Shown: positions 53,587 through 62,881 of the stretch, in pieces
Numbering within the stretch: position 1 is the stretch's first letter
Layout of the letters: every line of letters starts with the position of its first letter
Assembly: GCF_014212355.1 (NCBI RefSeq)
Contig: NZ_JACKXD010000007.1
Location: 91,494-155,493, forward strand
From: Halobellus ruber
Lineage (GTDB): Archaea; Halobacteriota; Halobacteria; Halobacteriales; Haloferacaceae
Direction: 5' to 3'
DNA length: 64,000 bases
Translations under genes and position numbers: made by a program
The notes under the pieces: model-generated
Told to the model about the DNA's origin: nothing
Databases searched by the model: none
The model's input: only the letters and a program-made list of their open reading frames with translations

Positions 53587-54764
53587 TCTGCCACCTCCTC
53601 AGCGGAGTCGGCCCTGTCGTCGCTGAAGGCCTCCTTCTGAGCCTGTTTGATGTCTTCCTCGATTTCGTCGGCGACGCCGTCCTTGCTGTTCGGAAGTCCT
53701 TCGTCGCCGCGAACCCGTTCGTCAATCGAGAGAGCAGTTTCGCTCAGGTTCTCGTTGGCGATCTGTTCGTCGATGATCTCATCTGGGTTCTGAATGTCAC
53801 CTTCGGGACCGTCACCAAGATTGAGTTCCTGCCGGCCACGGTCGTCGTTGATTTTGGCGACTGCGGCACCACGATCCATCACGGCGCTGTAGACGTCGCT
53901 CGAGGTTAGAGCGGTGCGTTCGCCTCGAAGGGTTATGTGTCCGACTTTGTTTTTAAGATCGTACTGGTCCAGCACATCGTTGAGTCGACTGTGTGCGTCG
54001 CCCTCGCTGAACTCGATCGAGATCGGGGCGAACTCCCGCGTGTCCAGTTCGCGCTTCCGCCGTCGAATCGAGCCGTCTTCGACCTCGAGGAGACTCACGC
54101 TCCGCGGTTCTTCTTCTGTGAGACTACAGCGCTCAGTCGAGCCGGCGTACCAGACCGGAACGTCATTGACGACGTCCTCTTCGGGCTTGTGGTAGTCACC
54201 GAGAGCTAGCGCGTCCAAGTCGATCCCGACGCGGTCGAGAACTTCCTCGGCCGAGTGATCGGCTATGAATTCCTCCGACCCGGGAATCGGCGGTGCGAGA
54301 AGTTGATGCATACAGAGTAGCGTGAACGCGTCTGAGTCCTCCGGCGGTTCGAGGGTGAAGTCCTTCGAGTGCCAGGAAGGCTTCGTAACCGAATCGATAC
54401 CGTATACGGCGACGTCGCCGCCAACTATCGTCGGTTCACGAGACAGTCGCTCAGCAGTCCCTGTCTCGTGAATGAGGTCGAGCCACTGTTCGTCCATCTT
54501 GCTGTCGTGGTTCCCGACGATGCCATAGAACGGAATATCGGCCTCTTCGAGTTTCCGCAGCGTCTGGATACAGCGGGTGACCTCGGGCAGTGAGGGCGTT
54601 CGACTATCGAACAAGTCGCCAGTATGAATGACTGCATCGACATTCTCGTCTACGGCAACGTCGATCGCCCGGTCAAACGCCTCTGCCATATCGTCTTTTC
54701 GTATGTCACTTCCATACTGTCGGTTCCCGAGGTGAGTATCGCTGACGTGGAGGAGTGTTGTCAT
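53583..54764 (-). CDS. mre11: Mre11 nuclease
   Basis: A 393-residue Mre11/SbcD nuclease with the complete phosphoesterase motifs: SDTHLGNRQYG, HTGDLFDSR, VGNHDSK, and LGDYHKPEE. A C-terminal about 110-residue acidic extension would carry the Rad50-binding motif. First gene of the coupled operon mre11-rad50-nurA-herA. Haloarchaeal chromosomes usually carry a copy of these genes, so this is probably an additional accessory set placed within a defence island. Confidence 0.92.
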   Translation of the reverse strand: MTTLLHVSDTHLGNRQYGSDIRKDDMAEAFDRAIDVAVDENVDAVIHTGDLFDSRTPSLPEVTRCIQTLRKLEEADIPFYGIVGNHDSKMDEQWLDLIHETGTAERLSREPTIVGGDVAVYGIDSVTKPSWHSKDFTLEPPEDSDAFTLLCMHQLLAPPIPGSEEFIADHSAEEVLDRVGIDLDALALGDYHKPEEDVVNDVPVWYAGSTERCSLTEEEPRSVSLLEVEDGSIRRRKRELDTREFAPISIEFSEGDAHSRLNDVLDQYDLKNKVGHITLRGERTALTSSDVYSAVMDRGAAVAKINDDRGRQELNLGDGPEGDIQNPDEIIDEQIANENLSETALSIDERVRGDEGLPNSKDGVADEIEEDIKQAQKEAFSDDRADSAEEVAE

Positions 54765-55088
54765 CGATTTGCACTCTTTCCGGAGACATTCGTGCGTTAT
54801 AAGGATTCGCGAACGACGGTGAAAGTAAAGTTACTCAGCTAGAAGGCGTGGAACGGCCACATTGGGATACGTGTCTTTCTTCGAAAGCGGAAGACCTGCC
54901 TGTGTCGGCGGTTGACGCGAACTACTCACGGGGTGAAATCTACAGGGATTGTAACTGCGAGTCCCAGGAATCGAGAGCGCGCCGGCTTCCGAGGTCTCAC
55001 TCTGCCGTTCTCGTCGATTTCGTTGCTAACTAAACAGTACCGCTTGTATACTCCCTTCTTTTATGAATCGAAACCTACTGTCTTCGGT
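54765..55088. other. promoter region between mre11 and the HD gene
   Basis: No gene is supported. Divergent promoters for mre11 (minus) and the HD hydrolase (plus) are expected here; a TTTTATG-like TATA lies about 30 bases before the ATG at 55089. Confidence 0.45.
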
Positions 55089-55523
55089 ATGAACAATCTC
55101 GAGGAGGCCATTCGCATCGCGGTTGACGCATATGAGGGGCAGGAAGACAAGGCAGGAGCGACCTACATTCGCCATCCGCTCCGCGTGATGGAGCAGATGG
55201 ACACCGAACGAGAACGGACTGTCGCAGTGCTCCACGACGTCGTTGAGGATTCTGACTACGAGTTAGCAGAGATCGAAGACCGGTTCGGCCGCGAGGTCCG
55301 TGTTGCCGTCGATGCCCTCACGAAACGGGAAGACGAGGACTATATGGAGTTCGTCGAGCGGGCGGCTCAGAACCCCATCGCGGCACGCGTCAAGATGGCG
55401 GACATCGAGGATAATATGGATTTGACTCGTCTCGACAGTGTAACAGACTCGGTGATGGACAAACAGCGCCTCTACCACAAAGCGTGGCAGCAACTCAGAA
55501 ACGTCGTCGACACGTCCGAATAA
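55089..55523 (+). CDS. HD-domain phosphohydrolase (RelA/SpoT-Mesh1-like)
   Basis: A 144-residue single HD-domain hydrolase. Metal motifs are YIRHPLRVMEQ (His), LHDVVEDSD (HD) and RVKMADIEDNMD (terminal Asp), in the order of the SpoT/Mesh1 hydrolase fold. Such enzymes cleave ppGpp or other nucleotides. In a defence island it could process nucleotide signals or dispose of modified nucleotides; no synthetase domain is present. It has its own promoter. Confidence 0.82.
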   Translation: MNNLEEAIRIAVDAYEGQEDKAGATYIRHPLRVMEQMDTERERTVAVLHDVVEDSDYELAEIEDRFGREVRVAVDALTKREDEDYMEFVERAAQNPIAARVKMADIEDNMDLTRLDSVTDSVMDKQRLYHKAWQQLRNVVDTSE

Positions 55524-55771
55524 ATACTGTCGGAAGCGGATCGTTTTTTCATTTATATAAGATGGGGTAGCACGACAAAGTGGAAGGATTGGTCAGGCGA
55601 AACCCACTGCTCCGGAGCGACGGTGGGAATTGGTTCGACATTACTCCCGACGACGAGTTGTCCGAGGGAACCTGTGCGGAGTGTGACGTTCGGTGGAGTT
55701 GCCCGGCGCGCCCGAGGTTCTCGCTTGAGGAATGACCGATTGTTGATCCAACCTTTGTCTCCCCATTTCTC

Positions 55772-55779
55772 ACTTATAT
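55772..55779 (+). promoter_or_regulatory. TATA box of the VWA gene
   Basis: CTTATATA, about 28 bases before the ATG at 55805; a similar TTTATATAAG lies at 55552-55561. Confidence 0.5.
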
Positions 55780-55804
55780 ACGATGATGTAGTCGGACTGA
55801 TGCA

Positions 55805-56440
55805 ATGGACTCGCACATCACTTTTGTCCTCGACTCCTCCGGTTCGATGGCAAAGATCCGCAACGACACGATCGGCGGTTTCAATTCATTCCTCGAAGAT
55901 CAGCGTACTGAGGAGGGATCCGCATCCGTTAGTCTCTATGAGTTTAATACAAATGTCGAGACCATCTACGAGGGACGGCGCCTCACGGATGCCGAAGAAC
56001 TCGACGAGGAGAACTACGTACCCGGCGGACAAACAGCGCTTTACGACGCTATTGTGACGGCAATTGACGGAACGAATTCACACCTCGCGTCGCTGGACGC
56101 AAACGAACCCGACTCCGTGGTTGTAGTCGTTCTGACCGACGGGAAGGAGAACGCCTCCGAGACATCGCAGGAGTCCGTCCAGGGCATCGTTGAATACTGG
56201 CGCGAGGAGTTCAAGTGGGAGTTCCTGTTCATCGGTGCTAACCAAGATGCCGCACTCACCGCCGAGCGGATGGGAATGGATGCACAGAAGTCACTCGATA
56301 TGGACCACAGTGGGGAAGGTGCAGAGGCAGCGTACGACTCCACGAGTGCTCGCGTCAGTGAAGTCCGCTCTACGGGCCACACCGATGGATTCGATGAGTC
56401 GGATCGGAAACGGCAGGAGGAGGCTGGCGATTCACAGTAG
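55805..56440 (+). CDS. VWA-domain protein
   Basis: A 211-residue soluble von Willebrand A domain. The MIDAS metal site is complete: DSSGSM (about 10-15), the middle Thr in GGQTALYDA, and LTDGKEN. The C terminus (about 170-211) is acidic and charged. VWA proteins act as scaffolds and often partner AAA ATPases; the AAA gene begins the convergent operon right after this one. Role in the island is inferred only. Confidence 0.82.
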   Translation: MDSHITFVLDSSGSMAKIRNDTIGGFNSFLEDQRTEEGSASVSLYEFNTNVETIYEGRRLTDAEELDEENYVPGGQTALYDAIVTAIDGTNSHLASLDANEPDSVVVVVLTDGKENASETSQESVQGIVEYWREEFKWEFLFIGANQDAALTAERMGMDAQKSLDMDHSGEGAEAAYDSTSARVSEVRSTGHTDGFDESDRKRQEEAGDSQ

Positions 56441-56471
56441 TGAGAGTATGTCCTGAGGTCGAAGCTAATTC

Positions 56472-57626
56472 TCAGAGTGCGTCTTGGACGAATGCTTCAT
56501 CAATCAGGGTGCGATCTTTGGAAGAGGCTTGATCTAACACCCGACTACACAGCGAAAGCACCTGTCGGATGTTACCCTGCGAGCGCTGCAGGACAAAAGT
56601 GAGGCTTTCTTCGGTAAACGGTTCGATGGAGTCACGATTCCTCGGTCGGGCCGTGTTGAGATATGAAATAATCAACTCCCTGATCTGCTCATCAGTAAGC
56701 GGTCGAAGAGCGACCTCATTACCAATCCGCTCAGAGAATGCGTGGTACTCGCTCATTACATCTTGCCACACTTCGGGGGCGCAGGCAAAGAGGATCGAAA
56801 GTCCGGATCCGTTTTGATCCATTAGATGCCGGATGCTATTCAATGTCGACTGCTTGGTCTTGTTTTTGAGGCGAGCGATGGCTTCGAACTCGTCGATGAA
56901 GACAAACACGCCTGTGTACCCCAAATCACGCAAGAGGTTCTTGAACGAGGTGAATGCCCGAACGCCCATCGTGTCGTCGTCGAGGGCTGTATGTATCTCC
57001 ATTTCCTTGCGTTGCTCGTACCGGATACCCTCTGCAGTAAGCCACTGCCAGGCGTAGAGGTTGGTGTCCTCGTACACCATATGAACAACCGCACGGGCGA
57101 AGTCAGCGAACTTCGTGATATCGCTCAACCGTTGGATCGCGGTCGGGACAAGCTCAGATAACAGGACTTCCCCACTATCGATGAGTTCCCGCATTGCTTC
57201 GGCGTCATCCGGATCGGCCTGGGTTTCTGTCCGGGCGACGGTCGCAAGGAATTCATACGCGATCTCTTGAACGCCGTCGAATCCGACATCGTACATAAAT
57301 TCGTGGTAGATGTCGAGAAAGCCCTCACCGGGTTGGGCGACATACCCGACAAGCACATCGTCCCGATCCCGTACGAGCGAACGGGCGTACTTCAGCGTGT
57401 GTGACTTCCCATTTCCGTACTTGCCTGTGACGACCAAGTGTTTGGACTTCCCTGTCCCAAGCAACGTTGACACTGTGTCACTGACCGCTTCAGCAACGTG
57501 TTGTTGCCCACAGTACAGTTCCGGGTCATCCTCGGGAACCGGACTGTACGGGAACGGGTTTTCGTTGAGGTCATACAACTCGTAGTCGCGCGTCTGGTCG
57601 GTGATTGTGAACGAATCGTTTGTCAT
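56472..57626 (-). CDS. AAA+ ATPase (BrxD/DUF2791-like)
   Basis: A 384-residue P-loop ATPase: Walker A TGKYGNGKSHTL (about 67-78), Walker B VFVFIDEFEAIA (about 240-251), a sensor SILFACAPE, and a C-terminal winged-helix-like tail. The arrangement (NPFPYSPV and a short linker before the P-loop) resembles ATP-binding proteins of BREX and Dpd-type defence loci. Its start overlaps the stop of the upstream gene (ATGA), forming a three-gene operon with a TGT-like enzyme. It may regulate modification or target recognition. Confidence 0.8.
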   Translation of the reverse strand: MTNDSFTITDQTRDYELYDLNENPFPYSPVPEDDPELYCGQQHVAEAVSDTVSTLLGTGKSKHLVVTGKYGNGKSHTLKYARSLVRDRDDVLVGYVAQPGEGFLDIYHEFMYDVGFDGVQEIAYEFLATVARTETQADPDDAEAMRELIDSGEVLLSELVPTAIQRLSDITKFADFARAVVHMVYEDTNLYAWQWLTAEGIRYEQRKEMEIHTALDDDTMGVRAFTSFKNLLRDLGYTGVFVFIDEFEAIARLKNKTKQSTLNSIRHLMDQNGSGLSILFACAPEVWQDVMSEYHAFSERIGNEVALRPLTDEQIRELIISYLNTARPRNRDSIEPFTEESLTFVLQRSQGNIRQVLSLCSRVLDQASSKDRTLIDEAFVQDAL

Positions 57627-58531
57627 TGGGTTGTCTCCTGTGTGAAGGTAAGGTCCTCGTCGTGAATGGCGAGGTAGTAGTACTGTTTGTCGAACTGTTC
57701 GACCCCGGCCATCACACGGTCCGTGGACTGGTCCGTCGAAACCAACCCGTCATCATTGGTCAGCGCGATTTGTTTGACTCCGAACGCAGCTTCTTTGGCA
57801 CCTGTATCGACAGGTGCCCCTGACAACTCGACGCGGCCAACGTTCTGGCTCGCCAGCGTGAGCAGCCCCTTATCGAAAGCTTGCCGGGTACATTGGAGCC
57901 GCTCACAGGTGTGTTCCCGCAACTCCGGGATCGACACGTAATGCTGGTTCATATTCACGCCGGTCGTCTCCTCAAGATTGTGGAACGTCTCAAGGAGAAC
58001 AGAGGGAAACGCCGACGACACACTCCTGTTCAACGGCCTGTAATAAGCCCCAGTGAACGCGTTACGCTGGATCGCTCCAAGCCGTTCTCCCCAATCACCG
58101 AGCACGTCGAGACTTGTCTGGTTGAATTCATAGTCAGTTTGTGCTTGCCCAGTATCGAGTCGCTCAAGCACAACTTCAGGGAGCGCCGCCTCAAGATCAG
58201 CAACGACAGCCAGGAACGCACCGTAATGCGGGCTCTGTAACTTGAGGATCTCACTCGCGTCTGACCACGCCTCAGCCCTGACAGCGGAAAGGAACTCAGA
58301 GCCAACGTCGCTTGTCACGTACTCCGGGTCGGCCTCTCCCTCGTCAGGATCTCTGTGTTTATTGAGGAAGTCGAGTCGAACGGCTTCGAGGATTGTCTCA
58401 CGAGCACGCCGTTTACTCACGTCGAGCGCAGTCTGGATCGCGTCCGTGGACTGTGAGTCCTCGTCACAGACGTTCGTTAGTTCGACTAAGCGAGGTAGCG
58501 TGACGGGCCGTATCGTCGGACGTTCGCTCAT
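57623..58531 (-). CDS. unknown winged-helix-like protein of the TGT operon
   Basis: A 302-residue protein with an N-terminal helix-turn-helix-like region (about 10-55: LVELTNVCDEDSQSTDAIQTALDVSKRRARETILEA) and no enzyme motif. The rest is helical. It is coupled by 4-base overlaps to the TGT-like gene before and the AAA gene after it, so it most likely forms part of their complex, perhaps the DNA-recognition piece; DpdG-like proteins would fit, but I cannot assign it. Confidence 0.68.
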   Translation of the reverse strand: MSERPTIRPVTLPRLVELTNVCDEDSQSTDAIQTALDVSKRRARETILEAVRLDFLNKHRDPDEGEADPEYVTSDVGSEFLSAVRAEAWSDASEILKLQSPHYGAFLAVVADLEAALPEVVLERLDTGQAQTDYEFNQTSLDVLGDWGERLGAIQRNAFTGAYYRPLNRSVSSAFPSVLLETFHNLEETTGVNMNQHYVSIPELREHTCERLQCTRQAFDKGLLTLASQNVGRVELSGAPVDTGAKEAAFGVKQIALTNDDGLVSTDQSTDRVMAGVEQFDKQYYYLAIHDEDLTFTQETTQ

Positions 58532-59595
58532 TTGAGTCTCCGTACCTGTTGTTTTGCGATCCCGTATGCCCGTTCGGTAACTCCATTCCCCTGGAACCGA
58601 AGATCGAGATAATCCTCAATGTCGGTCTCTGATGCGGCCATAAACCGGAACCGTCTCAGTTCGGTCGCTAATGCCCAGAGATTGTGTTGGGTCAGGAGAT
58701 CACGATCCTTTCGAATCTCGTCGAATTCCCGGGTTGCACAGACTGGACACGAGCACGGTAGGTGGTTCAACTCGTCAATTCGGTGGAGTTCAATCCCACC
58801 GAACCCCGGTAAGAGATAGTTCCGATTGCCGGCGCTTCTGATGAACGCCGTCGAATCGAAGCTATCGACGCCGAGGTACAACAGCAACGGCTGGTAGACG
58901 ATACCCCCTAATCCGTAGACGTGTAGGTGTTTGTCGGTCGCCCGCCGCGCCGAAAGTATCAGTCGAGTGACTTTCTCATAGTCCGTCCGGATCGGAACCA
59001 TACTCCCCAATGCGTACCCATCGAACTCCCCATTATCCTCAAGATACTGAAGAGTGTTTGCGACAGTCTCTGTGGTGTACCCGTGGACACTAGCAAAGAG
59101 GAGTGCATCACCATCGTGGTGATCGCTCGCTTCAAGAGCGTACTCCGTACTGCGTTCGACCCGATCCTTATTCTCGGCCGTACGATTCTCTGGGGAAAGC
59201 GGCACATCAACCGTCCCAAAAATATCAGCACCTATCGCTCGTTGGGTAGCGAGTGACTGCTTGGGCGTCGTATCAACATCACCCGACTCGAAGTCGAATC
59301 CGCCGCTGTCAGCGAAAACAATCGTGTCCGAAGGAACCCCCATCTCATCTCTGAGGGACGCCCCATCCTGGATGCGGTCCCACTGAGGATCGCGCTGGCG
59401 GATCGCCCGGGCGTTCACCATCGCTGTTCGGATGTCTGGGATACTGTCCGCGTATTCTGGCGTGTTGTCACTCGACCGTTTCCCGATGTTGCTGACCGGG
59501 AACAACACCGGCGTCTCCAGTGTCCCCGTCGGGGTGTCGAGTGAGCGTTGTCGATACAGCATCGCGCCACGCTCGCGTTCGTCGGCACAGCTCAT
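58528..59595 (-). CDS. queuine/archaeosine tRNA-guanine transglycosylase-like protein (DpdA-like, short form)
   Basis: A 355-residue TGT-fold enzyme. Aspartates of the catalytic site are in FADSGGFDFESG and GVDSFDSTAFIRSAGNR (compare DSGGFQ and FDSVLPTR in TGT), with HVYGLGG between and the zinc site CSCPVCA...HNLW. TGTs exchange guanine for a 7-deazaguanine base. Being in a defence operon, with preQ0 genes on the same replicon, DNA rather than tRNA is the likely substrate (DpdA role). Start at 59595 (MSCADERERG); upstream residues look non-coding. Confidence 0.8.
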   Translation of the reverse strand: MSCADERERGAMLYRQRSLDTPTGTLETPVLFPVSNIGKRSSDNTPEYADSIPDIRTAMVNARAIRQRDPQWDRIQDGASLRDEMGVPSDTIVFADSGGFDFESGDVDTTPKQSLATQRAIGADIFGTVDVPLSPENRTAENKDRVERSTEYALEASDHHDGDALLFASVHGYTTETVANTLQYLEDNGEFDGYALGSMVPIRTDYEKVTRLILSARRATDKHLHVYGLGGIVYQPLLLYLGVDSFDSTAFIRSAGNRNYLLPGFGGIELHRIDELNHLPCSCPVCATREFDEIRKDRDLLTQHNLWALATELRRFRFMAASETDIEDYLDLRFQGNGVTERAYGIAKQQVRRLK

Positions 59596-59670
59596 AAAGC
59601 TTGGTACAAACCAACCTATTTCATCACCGACCGATACACGTTTTGGACCTGCCCTTCGAACCCGGTGTAG

Positions 59671-59949
59671 ATGCACGAGACCGTTCGGTCAGTCATCAAA
59701 CCGAAATGGTCACTCGAAATCCTTGCGGCACTATCAGCCGAGAGTCCACAGAACTTCTCACAGATTGAAACACAGTTGGAAACCTCAAGCGACATAATCA
59801 CGAAACGACTCCGACTGCTTGAGAAGTATGGACTCATCGACCGGACGGAGCACACAACAAAGAACGTACAGTACGAAATCACCGAACGCGGGGAAGAAGT
59901 ACTGAAGCGCCTCGAAACGATCGATACCCTTCTTGAGAACGGTCGCTGA
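59671..59949 (+). CDS. HxlR-type winged-helix regulator
   Basis: A 92-residue winged-helix protein (SVIKPKWSLEILAALSAESPQNFSQIETQLETSSDIITKRLRLLEKYGLI, given in part) with the HxlR arrangement of a helix-turn-helix and a C-terminal helix. It lies divergent from the short TGT-like gene (75-base spacer) and probably controls it or the surrounding island. Confidence 0.82.
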   Translation: MHETVRSVIKPKWSLEILAALSAESPQNFSQIETQLETSSDIITKRLRLLEKYGLIDRTEHTTKNVQYEITERGEEVLKRLETIDTLLENGR

Positions 59950-59955
59950 GACGCC

Positions 59956-60660
59956 TCAGAAATCGCTCAAACCCGTCTGTTCTACTGGATCCGTGAAAAA
60001 CAACTCTTTGAGCTCAGCAGGCGTTGCTGGAACAGTACCTGCGTTGCGATGCCCCGCAAAGTGAGTCAAATACACTCCTTTCAAGGCTACAACGATCGAT
60101 CCGTACTCATCAGCCTGCTCAGTGCGGGCCGGCACAGACACAACATTAGCCCGCTTGGCTGCATCCTCTTCACGATTGAACACCACCCCGGTCGTCGTCT
60201 CCGAAAGCGCATCAAGGACCCGCGTGATGTCACACGCCCTGTAGTAGTCCGCCCCCAGCGCGAAAACGACAATATCGTATGGATCCGTCGCACTGACCAG
60301 TTCCACGATATCATTTGAAATCCCGAGGTCGCTCGCTCGGTTATCGATCTCACTCGAAGTCATCTCCGCGAACGTCACATTGTACGGTGGCAACTCCGTC
60401 CGTTCATCAACGACACCAAACCCAGCACTCACGTAGTATCTATCAACCGTATCACCAACTTCCCGAAGCTGATCAACCGCAGAGTCGATATATCGCTGCT
60501 GCCGGCCATCGTACAACTTCCGTGCCGGAATCGCGGGCATTCCCTCCCGGTCAAGGAGTTCATCACGCGACGCCGAATCAATCTCGTTCACGTCGAACAC
60601 TTCGACTCCGCGCGGGACAGCCTTGCTACCCGAGCACTGATCGATGATCAACAGACGCAT
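59956..60660 (-). CDS. DUF6884/YaaA-like protein coupled to DpdA
   Basis: A 234-residue protein with MRLLIIDQCSGSK, PARKLYDGRQQRY and YYVSAGFGVVDERTELPPYNVTF, the pattern of the DUF6884 group related to YaaA (DUF328). Proteins of this kind accompany 7-deazaguanine DNA modification genes, and one step there (preQ0 base to its amide) has been assigned to DpdC; whether this is DpdC is not certain from sequence. The Met at 60660 is 1 base from the DpdA stop, so the two are cotranscribed. The N-terminal extension in the longer frame is not conserved-looking. Confidence 0.72.
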   Translation of the reverse strand: MRLLIIDQCSGSKAVPRGVEVFDVNEIDSASRDELLDREGMPAIPARKLYDGRQQRYIDSAVDQLREVGDTVDRYYVSAGFGVVDERTELPPYNVTFAEMTSSEIDNRASDLGISNDIVELVSATDPYDIVVFALGADYYRACDITRVLDALSETTTGVVFNREEDAAKRANVVSVPARTEQADEYGSIVVALKGVYLTHFAGHRNAGTVPATPAELKELFFTDPVEQTGLSDF

Positions 60661-60661
60661 C

Positions 60662-62881
60662 CTAGTACTCCGAGAGCCCGGACTGAACGAGTTGTTTCGG
60701 GAGAAACGACTCCCCGTAGCCGAGTCGATCAAGCACACCGGCCCGAAGCGTCTCCGGGTCCTCGTACGTATGAAGCGTACAGTCAGCCTCGGCCAGTTCC
60801 GATTCGAGTCGCTCCGCAGGTGACCAGTGTCGCGTATCTAGGAAGACATCCTGATACCGCGTAGCTCCATCAGCGAGCGCCTCGATCATCACGTCGGGAT
60901 CAAGCGAGACGCGGGGCCGATCCGCCCACCACTCGAAGACGCCGTCCGCCGTGACAAGCCCCACCTCTGCGACCGGGAGATCGTGTACAGCGTTCCAGAA
61001 CGCGGTACGGTTCGCCACCAGGTACTCTTCGATGGAGCCTTTCCCTGGTAAAGATGCGTCAGGAGTAGTTACAACGAGGATTTTCGGAAGTTCCTCTTCG
61101 AACTGGTCGTAGAACTGCCGCGTATTATGAAACCCACGACGCCTGTTGCGGTTGTTTCCACGGAAGATCGCAACTTCGATCCCGTGTTCGGCACAGATCG
61201 GACACGAACACTCGGTCCACGGCTCCGCCGCCAGGAGCTCGCGGTACGCTGTCAGCAGGTCGCCGTCATCAATCGGCGGCCACGTCGCGTACGACTCAAC
61301 GAGTGGCCAGAGCGCCTCAAGCGTCCCGGGCTCATCATCTTCGAGGTCGTCGATTCGGTCAAGGAGCGTCGGCGTCCAGTCCGCAAACACTGTCTCAGCA
61401 ACGTCGAGGTATTCGAGATACTCCTCGAACGGGATCGGATCTTCAGGATCATCGTCTCGAAGCAGTTTGACCAGCTGCGAACTCAACGGATCCCCGAAAC
61501 TCGCCCGAAAGGCACGCCCGTGCTCATACCCTGACCGGAACGACTCCTCAGTCTCCTGAATGTACTCACAGTCATACCGGTCGTCGTGGCGATGCTCTCG
61601 AAGATACGACTCGATTCCGTCGAATGCGGCAGTAGCACGGTCGTGCCACGTCCTAAGCGCCTCACCAATCGACTCTCCATCATCGAACGCGCGTAAGGCG
61701 TACAGCACCTCTTGGCCTCGAAGCGCCTTTTTGATGCTCGTATCGAGGTCGTCCCGGTGGGTCGGATACCGCACTCGAATCGCATCGTACCGCTCATCAG
61801 GCCCGAAATGGTAGTTCTGCCCCCCGGTCCACGCCGCCCGCAGCATACTCGCACTATCGAAACTCGCCATCCCGCTACGCCCAATCGTCTCGAACGCACC
61901 GGTCTTCGCAAACCCGAAGACGTGTGAATCAACTCGCGTCTCGTGCGTCCGCTCAAACGACTTGATTGTGTGTCCAACGGCAGACACCACGTCGGTGACG
62001 ACATTTTCCGGACTCCCAGCAACCCCGCCGATCCCAAGATACTGGTACCCGAGCTCAAGGACCTCTTCGGTAGCGGATCGATACGACTCGGGGTCCCACC
62101 CTTGAATCGCCGCCATCAGCCGGAACGAGTAATCACCGGCCTGATACTGTTCCCACATCTCCCGGGCGTTCCGCAATGTGAGATCATACCGGTACTGCAT
62201 ATCGTCCTCACGGTAGACCGCCCGCGGATCAGTACGCATCCGATCGATGATCTCCGTGGTACTCCCCTCGAAGTCTGACGGCCGGAACGGCTCAACTTCT
62301 GAGACATCGTAGATCGACGGTTCTTCTTCCGCTACGTAATCTGGCCAGGTCCGCCCGTCAACAGACTCACCGCTATCCGGCCAGGTATCAACCATCACGT
62401 CCACGTCGTCTTTCAACCGGTCCGGAACATCCCCCTTCCCGAAGTCACCGTCGAACCCTCGCTCGTCGAGATAGAGACGAGCGGTGTGCCCAGCACCAAG
62501 GACCAAGTGATCGATCGTGACACCGGTCGAAACACCGAGTTGCTCGTAGAACGCCAGCATCTCACGGTTATCGTACGGCGGGAACGGAAGCGACTTGTAC
62601 CCCCACGCCCCACAGTCGCTGACTGTCGGCAACCACTCCGGAACATCGAGTTTCGGCGCATCATAGATCCCGTACTTGCGGAGACGTTCCGATTTGGCTT
62701 TACTCTCCTCGGCCTGTTCACGCGAGAGTAGAACACCGTCTATTGGCGTGGTTTGCCGATCGAACAGATCCCAAATATACGCAAGTTCCCGCTCATCAGT
62801 CCCGAGCGTCGAGTGCTCATCGTGGACAAAATCGTAATCTGCATCCACCCGATCATCCCACTCGGGCACATAGAACCTCAC
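60662..62881 (-). CDS. DpdA-like transglycosylase, long form
   Basis: A 739-residue protein with a TGT-like catalytic core: VSDCGAWGYKSLPFPPY (the Asp of the DSGG motif), LGYQYLGIGGVAGSPENVV, HVFGFAKTG, SFDSASMLRAAWTGGQNY (second Asp) and the zinc motif CSCPIC (about 585-590). The extra C-terminal about 150 residues are an unassigned domain. DpdA inserts preQ0 into DNA by base exchange. Its length is about twice that of bacterial DpdA, with long inserts, so it is a divergent member. Coupled to a DUF6884 gene. Confidence 0.8.
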   Translation of the reverse strand: MRFYVPEWDDRVDADYDFVHDEHSTLGTDERELAYIWDLFDRQTTPIDGVLLSREQAEESKAKSERLRKYGIYDAPKLDVPEWLPTVSDCGAWGYKSLPFPPYDNREMLAFYEQLGVSTGVTIDHLVLGAGHTARLYLDERGFDGDFGKGDVPDRLKDDVDVMVDTWPDSGESVDGRTWPDYVAEEEPSIYDVSEVEPFRPSDFEGSTTEIIDRMRTDPRAVYREDDMQYRYDLTLRNAREMWEQYQAGDYSFRLMAAIQGWDPESYRSATEEVLELGYQYLGIGGVAGSPENVVTDVVSAVGHTIKSFERTHETRVDSHVFGFAKTGAFETIGRSGMASFDSASMLRAAWTGGQNYHFGPDERYDAIRVRYPTHRDDLDTSIKKALRGQEVLYALRAFDDGESIGEALRTWHDRATAAFDGIESYLREHRHDDRYDCEYIQETEESFRSGYEHGRAFRASFGDPLSSQLVKLLRDDDPEDPIPFEEYLEYLDVAETVFADWTPTLLDRIDDLEDDEPGTLEALWPLVESYATWPPIDDGDLLTAYRELLAAEPWTECSCPICAEHGIEVAIFRGNNRNRRRGFHNTRQFYDQFEEELPKILVVTTPDASLPGKGSIEEYLVANRTAFWNAVHDLPVAEVGLVTADGVFEWWADRPRVSLDPDVMIEALADGATRYQDVFLDTRHWSPAERLESELAEADCTLHTYEDPETLRAGVLDRLGYGESFLPKQLVQSGLSEY

